DNA of 35,846 nucleotides from a virus: IMG/VR virus record IMGVR_UViG_3300032893_000190, positions 1 to 35,846 of that record; one strand, 5' to 3'. Positions 30,972 to 35,846 of this stretch are shown one piece after another (position 1 is the stretch's first letter; each line of letters opens with the position of its first letter). The notes under the pieces are model-generated. The model was given only the letters and a program-made list of their open reading frames with translations. It did not search any database and had not been told where the DNA came from. The position numbers were made by a program, and so were the translations under genes.

Positions 30972-33292
30972 GTTAATTTAGTTATTGCAATCTTTCTATT
31001 TCTAATTTTAATTGATGAATTTTTTGTAGAAGATGTTTCCTTTTCTCGTATTGCTTGATTTATCCAGTAATCTGTCGGATATTTTATGTGCAATTTTTTT
31101 AATATTTCTAGTGAAGTTGATGAATTTTCTCCTAACGCAGTAGCTACAGTAAGATCAATAATTTTATCATTAATGACATCTGATGTTATTTGATTTAAAA
31201 TGGTTAATGGTGTTCTAGGATTTTTTGCTAAATAATACAATATATTATTATCTTTAATATCAATTTTATTATATATTTTTTCTAGTATTTGCGGCGATAC
31301 ATTTTGGTTTTTAGATAAAAAATATAAATTTTCTTTATCTTTAAAAAGTTTTTCAGCAATTTCATCTGTGATATTATTATGAGAGGCTATAAGTGAATCT
31401 AAATTTTTATATTTATTTACTAATTTATTAAGTATTTCTGATGGAATATATTTATTATGCACTAATAATTGACGAATAGTCGGCATAGAGTTTAAATTTA
31501 TTAAATAATCATAATTTTCTTTTGTTAAGGGGAAATTTGTGCTTACAATGCGTTCTCTAAACACATCTTCTTTTAGTAAATCAGATATTATGTCTTGTGG
31601 AACTGGAAGATATTTTAAATTCCTAGAGATATATTCTTTGATTCTCAATGAACCTTCACTATTATATATTTTTCTAATTATTCTTTCTGATATATTATTG
31701 TGATTAGCCCTTAATATATAATAGCCGACTCCTTGAGCATCAGCGATATTCCACAATGCCTCTTCTGGTGTATTTTTATTTTCGGCCAAGTTATAAAATA
31801 TATAATTAAGAGAATTAGTATTTTCTTCTCTTAACTTTGATATTTCTAATAAAATATTTGGAGGGGTTGATGAATTTCTCGCTAGCAATTTTGTTATTTG
31901 TGGATTATTATGATGATTAAAAATATCTAATAAAATATCTGGAGGGGCATCATCTCTTCTTGCCAATAAATCAATTATTTTACTGTTTTTATTTTCATTA
32001 TATATAGAAGATAATGTTTCTGGATCGCTTGCATTATTTCTCGACAATGCCTCTAATACATGTTTATCATTGGTATTTAATAATTTTTTAATTACTTCTT
32101 TATCGGACGCATATATAGCAATTATAGGTAGTATTTTTTTAAATTGAAATAATTTATCTATATTTATTCCTGAATCTAAAAAGATATAAACCATATGTTG
32201 GATAATGTATTTTTCTTCAATTTTGTTATCTAATATATATTGCAATAGTTCTTTAGATTTATCATGAGCTATAACAGTATGAAATAATTTATTTTTATCT
32301 GGAAATTTTTCATACAATTTTTCAAAATTACTAATTGTTAGATTTTCATTGCCCATAATAGCATATAAAATATCATCATAATATGCAGAATTTTCTATAA
32401 TATAATTTAGTGCCGCTGAATTTTTACTTAATCCTGCAATTCGACCTTGCACACCATCTGATAGTTTATTCCAGTTATCAATGATTTCTTTTTCTGAAGC
32501 CTCATCTTTTACTAATCTGCTTAAAAATGTTTTCTCTACTTTTGCCGCATCAAGATCAATAATTGCTAATATTGATGATAATTTTGTTAAATCATTAAGA
32601 TATTCGGGAGTGCTACTTTGAACATCTAACGCGTCGAAATATTCTTTTCTGATAATTTTATTTTTATCATTTCTATAAACCACAACGGCGACCTTATAAT
32701 TGCTATCTTCTTTATCTAAATCCTTTCTTAAAACGAAATAAAAAATAATATTCTCGCTTTGGTAATCTTCAAAGTAGTCATAATTGTTCATAGTGATACA
32801 CCACTTTGTACCACTACCGTAGAAACAAGAGGCCGCCTTATCTTTTACATAGATAACTACACATTGGTCATCTTCATATATCTTTCTTCCACCTTCTGTC
32901 TTGATCTCTAACTTTTCCTGGCGTTTGGACTTATTTTTATCTCTATCAATTTCAAATAATAAATCTCGTAATTCTGTAAAATTATGATATTGGTAAATGT
33001 CTTTTTGGGTTAATTTGTGCTGATACTTGTTAAAAAGCTTAATTACATCGATTATTTCATTTTCTAATGCCTGACCAGAAACTAAAATTTTAACCATATA
33101 TGGAAGATATTTATTTCTGCCAGAGGGATCTTTTTTTGATAATTCTTCTATTTTGGTTTTAAATGACGGGTGTTTTTGAATTAAATTTTCTTTAATTCCA
33201 GCAAGACACAATAAATAATTATATAGGACTTTTTTTAACACATAATAATACAAAAATATTAATTTAAGACCATTAATATAAACTTTACTCAC
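30950..33292 (-). CDS. Divergent GTKWC protein with LRV-like solenoid
   Basis: 780 residues, the most diverged family member. The GTKWC domain (residues ~40-260, with KKDPSGRNKYLPY and GSGTKWCITM) is well kept. The ~480-residue C-terminal part is an LRV-like helical solenoid with units such as LARRDDAPPDILLDIF and LARNSSTPPNILLEI, but without the uniform repeat seen in its neighbours. It ends with an NSSIKIR variant of the family tail. The listed start is GTG 33292, which overlaps an AAGG motif; GTG 33241 would match the length of the paralogues better, so the first ~17 residues are uncertain. It heads the operon with 29458. Confidence 0.8.
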   Translation of the reverse strand: MSKVYINGLKLIFLYYYVLKKVLYNYLLCLAGIKENLIQKHPSFKTKIEELSKKDPSGRNKYLPYMVKILVSGQALENEIIDVIKLFNKYQHKLTQKDIYQYHNFTELRDLLFEIDRDKNKSKRQEKLEIKTEGGRKIYEDDQCVVIYVKDKAASCFYGSGTKWCITMNNYDYFEDYQSENIIFYFVLRKDLDKEDSNYKVAVVVYRNDKNKIIRKEYFDALDVQSSTPEYLNDLTKLSSILAIIDLDAAKVEKTFLSRLVKDEASEKEIIDNWNKLSDGVQGRIAGLSKNSAALNYIIENSAYYDDILYAIMGNENLTISNFEKLYEKFPDKNKLFHTVIAHDKSKELLQYILDNKIEEKYIIQHMVYIFLDSGINIDKLFQFKKILPIIAIYASDKEVIKKLLNTNDKHVLEALSRNNASDPETLSSIYNENKNSKIIDLLARRDDAPPDILLDIFNHHNNPQITKLLARNSSTPPNILLEISKLREENTNSLNYIFYNLAENKNTPEEALWNIADAQGVGYYILRANHNNISERIIRKIYNSEGSLRIKEYISRNLKYLPVPQDIISDLLKEDVFRERIVSTNFPLTKENYDYLINLNSMPTIRQLLVHNKYIPSEILNKLVNKYKNLDSLIASHNNITDEIAEKLFKDKENLYFLSKNQNVSPQILEKIYNKIDIKDNNILYYLAKNPRTPLTILNQITSDVINDKIIDLTVATALGENSSTSLEILKKLHIKYPTDYWINQAIREKETSSTKNSSIKIRNRKIAITKLTISNFRA

Positions 33293-33329
33293 CTTCTATA
33301 ACTATCGTTTTTTTGGTATCTTATAGAAG
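33293..33329. promoter_or_regulatory. Inverted repeat in the divergent intergenic gap
   Basis: CTTCTATAA (33293-33301) and TTATAGAAG (33321-33329) are perfect 9-bp inverted arms with a 19-nt spacer containing a T7 run. It lies in the 62-nt gap between the minus-strand repeat operon and the plus-strand gene at 33355. It could be an operator or a minus-strand structure; nothing decides. Confidence 0.4.
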
Positions 33330-33354
33330 TTATATGTTTATATAAGAGGCTATT

Positions 33355-34140
33355 TTGTTCGATTTTCTAGATGCTTTTCAAATTTTAGCAGAAATACATA
33401 AGGAAGATGACAACTCTTTGCCCGTAAGAGTAAATGCTGTTCTTAAGATGCATCCCATTAAAAAGGTGGCATTTGATTCTCGTCGTGTGGATCAAGATGC
33501 CTATTTTAATCCAAGGAGAAATCTGCAATATTATCATCGCAGCGAACCATTTGTATCTAAAGAGGCATCTGAACAAATTAGAACATTTTTCAAATTAAAA
33601 ACAGCGGCCGATTCAATTAGAGATCAATATGTCGGTCATCCTGCATGGTTAGACAGCTATTCAAGAGTATTATGTGCCTCTCTTGACAGAACATTAAGAT
33701 TAGAACAAAAAGACGGGGACTATGGAAAGCCGCAACTTGATTATCTTCAGGAGCTATTAGATGTTAGATATCGTTTAAAGCCAGAAGATATTGAAAAAAT
33801 GAGCCACGAAGAATTAAGGCAAGCAATCATAAAGAAAGACGAGAATTTAATGCAAGACCAAAATTTTCAATCACATTACATATCAAAAACCAATACATTA
33901 CAGCCGCCCATGCAAAATGTAGCAGCTCCATTTAATATTAATTTGCCAAAACAAGAGCAGCAAGACTCCTTAATGGAAAAATTATTTGGAAATGTTAAGG
34001 CAACCAAAGATAATAAATTTGTTAAAAGAAACATTTCAATTACAATAGAAGACCAAATTCTTGATGAAGTAAAGGGTGAAAAACAAGATAATGAAAATAA
34101 AGAGGAAAATAAAGAAGTAGAAAAGAAAAAGGAGGAATAA
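33355..34140 (+). CDS. Structural-type protein with TTG start, 261 aa
   Basis: The start is TTG: AAGAGG lies at 33344-33349 with a 5-nt gap, and no in-frame ATG is near the conserved-looking beginning (FDFLDAFQILAEIHKE). Residues ~1-165 are a compact helical domain with PIKKVAFDSRR and YVGHPAWLDSYSRV; the remainder is disordered and ends in a Glu/Lys tail. It is the first gene after the accessory block and sits 3 nt before the next gene. It may be a neck or tail-associated protein; I do not recognise a family. Confidence 0.7.
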   Translation: MFDFLDAFQILAEIHKEDDNSLPVRVNAVLKMHPIKKVAFDSRRVDQDAYFNPRRNLQYYHRSEPFVSKEASEQIRTFFKLKTAADSIRDQYVGHPAWLDSYSRVLCASLDRTLRLEQKDGDYGKPQLDYLQELLDVRYRLKPEDIEKMSHEELRQAIIKKDENLMQDQNFQSHYISKTNTLQPPMQNVAAPFNINLPKQEQQDSLMEKLFGNVKATKDNKFVKRNISITIEDQILDEVKGEKQDNENKEENKEVEKKKEE

Positions 34141-34143
34141 CTA

Positions 34144-34743
34144 ATGTCAAATAATAGTTTTGCTCCATTTCTAAAACAAAATACTTCATTTATTGTTCAA
34201 AATATTATTACCAATTCAAATAAAGAAGTTAGAATTTTTCAATATCCAATTCCGGTGGGTATGCAAAGAGATTTATTAGCAATTCCTGGAGTTTCTGAAA
34301 GTGATATACGGGCCTCGCTATTAAAAGGAGAGCTCTTACATAAATTATTGGCCAAAGAAATCACAGTTGTCTATAGTGATATTGATTTATTGCAATTTAA
34401 TAACGATCAATTAAATTTTCTTACACAAAACGGAGTGTCTATAGGCACTAAGGTCACATCTTCGCAAATGGCAGTGTTAAGAATGGAAGATATTCAATTA
34501 GTCGGAAATGTTGATGGCGTAAATACTATTTTTACTATTCCATCGGGCAAGTTTATACAAAATGGAACATATAAGATCATTGTATATAAAAACGGAGTTA
34601 AGCAGGTATATTTAGATGATTATTATATTTTTGAATCAGGAGGAGTTGGAACCGGATATGATTCTGTGGTAATGACTGTTGCACCAACTGTAACCCCATC
34701 ACCAGTAGATGTTATCACCGCTGATTATTATATACAAAATTAG
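34144..34743 (+). CDS. Tail/baseplate-type virion protein, 199 aa
   Basis: GGAGG overlaps the previous stop, giving a strong start. Residues ~20-90 (RIFQYPIPVGMQRDLLAIPG then SESDIRASLLKGEL) are a small alpha/beta domain typical of virion proteins that recur in large phages. Residues ~120-199 are an all-beta unit: VGNVDGVNTIFTIP, YKIIVYKNGVKQ, DDYYIFESGG and a closing D-V-I-T-A-DYYI strand. This is the layout of phage fibre or baseplate adhesin modules (D-G-x-N-T-x-F; V-Y-x-N-G). It directly precedes the collagen-like fibre gene, which supports a tail role. No enzymatic motif is present. Confidence 0.65.
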   Translation: MSNNSFAPFLKQNTSFIVQNIITNSNKEVRIFQYPIPVGMQRDLLAIPGVSESDIRASLLKGELLHKLLAKEITVVYSDIDLLQFNNDQLNFLTQNGVSIGTKVTSSQMAVLRMEDIQLVGNVDGVNTIFTIPSGKFIQNGTYKIIVYKNGVKQVYLDDYYIFESGGVGTGYDSVVMTVAPTVTPSPVDVITADYYIQN

Positions 34744-34749
34744 ATGATA

Positions 34750-34757
34750 TATAAATA
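34750..34757 (+). promoter_or_regulatory. TATAAATA, T4-late-promoter-like element
   Basis: An exact TATAAATA lies 11 nt before the fibre ATG. In T4-like phages this octamer is the late promoter. Here it would leave a leader of only about 6 nt, and no T4-type late sigma is seen in the window. AT-rich chance is a real alternative. Confidence 0.25.
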
Positions 34758-34768
34758 AAGATAAATAA

Positions 34769-35846
34769 ATGTCAAAGGTTAATAGTTCACAAATAAAAGG
34801 AGTACAAACAGGAGCGGGAGGCGGAAGCATAGGCTCTGGCATTTCCGTATCTAATAATGGAGTTACTCTTGGACTATTTAACGGTTTAAATGTTCATGGA
34901 TCTGCTACTGTTTCTGCAACTGGAACTATAGCCGATATTTATATTGTTGGTGGCGGTCTTCAGGGGTCTCCTGGTGTTACTGGCCCACAAGGACCAACTG
35001 GACCTGCTGGTGGACCACAAGGAATTCAGGGTTCTCCGGGAGTTACTGGCCCTACAGGTCCTCAGGGGCCTCAAGGATTACAGGGTTCGCCGGGAGTTAC
35101 AGGCCCTACAGGCCCACAAGGATTTCAAGGTCCACAAGGTTCACCTGGTGTTGCTGGTCCCACGGGTCCTCAGGGATCCCAAGGATCGCAGGGCTCTCCC
35201 GGCGTTACGGGTCCTACAGGACCTCAAGGAAATCAGGGATCACAGGGTTCACCTGGAGTTACAGGTCCTACAGGTCCCCAAGGCCCTCAGGGATCGCAAG
35301 GTTCACCTGGTGTTACCGGCCCTACAGGCCCTCAAGGATCACAGGGATTGCAGGGTTCGCCGGGAGTTACAGGTCCAACAGGTCCTCAAGGAAATCAAGG
35401 TTTACAGGGTTCACCTGGAGTTACGGGGCCTACAGGTCCTCAAGGACCTCAGGGACTTCAGGGTTCACCTGGAGTTACCGGTCCAGCAGGCACTAATGGT
35501 GCTGGAATGTCTGGTATTTTTGTATTAAATGCCGGCGCCACACTTGGGTTATTTGGCTCTATAAATGTACATGGTCCAGGCGTTACCGCATCTGCCACAG
35601 GAATAGTTGCAGATGTTTATATAACCGGAGGCGGTTCTCAAGGTTCACCCGGTGTTACAGGCCCTACAGGGCCTCAGGGACCCCAAGGATCTCAGGGTTC
35701 ACCAGGAGTTACTGGACCCACAGGACCTCAGGGAAATCAAGGTCCACAGGGATCTCCCGGAGTTACTGGTCCTACAGGTCCCCAAGGTCCTCAAGGATCT
35801 CAGGGTTCTCCTGGAGTTACTGGTCCTACAGGTCCCCAAGGTCCCC
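34769..35846 (+). CDS. Collagen-like fibre protein, 5' part (runs off the window)
   Basis: The frame is open from ATG 34769 to the last base (359 codons seen). Residues 1-65 are a beta-rich head ([13 protein letters not shown]). From codon 66 (34964) it becomes strict Gly-X-Y repeats in an 18-residue, 54-nt unit of the form [18 protein letters not shown], about ten units to ~35500. A second copy of the head module ([18 protein letters not shown], 35515-35640) interrupts, then the Gly-X-Y units resume to the end. Such proteins form trimeric triple-helix shafts in phage tail or head fibres. No clear ribosome site precedes the ATG. Gly-X-Y codons vary at third positions, so the repeats are not all recent. 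Confidence 0.85.
   Translation, partial: MSKVNSSQIKGVQTGAGGGSIGSGISVSNNGVTLGLFNGLNVHGSATVSATGTIADIYIVGGGLQGSPGVTGPQGPTGPAGGPQGIQGSPGVTGPTGPQGPQGLQGSPGVTGPTGPQGFQGPQGSPGVAGPTGPQGSQGSQGSPGVTGPTGPQGNQGSQGSPGVTGPTGPQGPQGSQGSPGVTGPTGPQGSQGLQGSPGVTGPTGPQGNQGLQGSPGVTGPTGPQGPQGLQGSPGVTGPAGTNGAGMSGIFVLNAGATLGLFGSINVHGPGVTASATGIVADVYITGGGSQGSPGVTGPTGPQGPQGSQGSPGVTGPTGPQGNQGPQGSPGVTGPTGPQGPQGSQGSPGVTGPTGPQGP
34964..35846 (+). repeat. 54-nt Gly-X-Y tandem repeats
   Basis: Two blocks of six-triplet units, at about 34964-35500 and from 35642 to the window end, separated by a non-collagen module. Length variation by unit gain or loss is expected, and assembly across this region may collapse. Confidence 0.85.

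Noticed and set aside
34944-35528. A 194-residue plus-strand frame rich in Leu, Val and Arg
   Set aside because: It is the wrong frame over the Gly-X-Y repeats; the true frame starts at 34769 and gives regular collagen triplets.
1-35846. tRNA genes, rRNA, insertion sequences, integrase and att sites
   Set aside because: I looked for these in the intergenic gaps and found no cloverleaf-like, terminal-inverted-repeat or recombinase signatures. This was by eye, so small tRNAs inside coding regions were not excluded by computation.

Overview
The window is about 36 kb of an AT-rich tailed-phage genome (Caudoviricetes), probably a large virulent phage. Evidence for this is the order terminase C-terminus, portal, protease/scaffold, capsid, tail or baseplate proteins and a collagen-like fibre. 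Many structural genes overlap by 1 to 8 nt (TAATG or ATGA junctions), and there are no tRNA, rRNA or CRISPR features. The host cannot be named from the sequence.

Layout. (1) 1-18.5 kb, all plus strand: a partial gene that is probably the terminase large subunit, a portal protein, a coiled-coil protein, a glucosaminidase-like cell-wall hydrolase, small unknowns, a C-x5-R protein phosphatase, a long protease-scaffold polyprotein (7651-11115), two lysine-rich small proteins, a probable virion surface protein, and five unknown structural-type proteins, one with predicted membrane segments and one with zinc ribbons. (2) 18.6-21.8 kb: two probably highly expressed virion genes with C-ending, GC-richer codons and strong terminators. 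The second is the major capsid gene. It is split by a 1186-nt group I intron (19721-20906) carrying a LAGLIDADG homing endonuclease; the splice sites can be placed to the base from P1, P10 and the restored reading frame. (3) 21.8-33.3 kb: an accessory block between the capsid gene and the next structural genes, mostly on the minus strand. It holds a homing-endonuclease/DNA-methyltransferase fusion, a zinc-ribbon Vsr-like endonuclease, a HExxH protein, and three paralogous genes (four modules) that join a GTKWC-motif domain to arrays of 28-residue two-helix repeats. (4) 33.3 kb to the end, plus strand: structural genes resume, ending in a collagen-like fibre gene that runs off the window.

The genes of regions 1, 2 and 4 fit a head and virion assembly programme: packaging, portal, protease plus scaffold, capsid, decoration, fibres. 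Region 3 looks like an acquired block of mobile nucleases plus a locally expanding repeat-protein family. That family is the best candidate here for an undescribed system. Its repeats are duplicated at DNA level (identical 84-nt units), two complete genes have fused head to tail, and the variable helix of each repeat differs while the constant helix does not. Its function cannot be read from the sequence.
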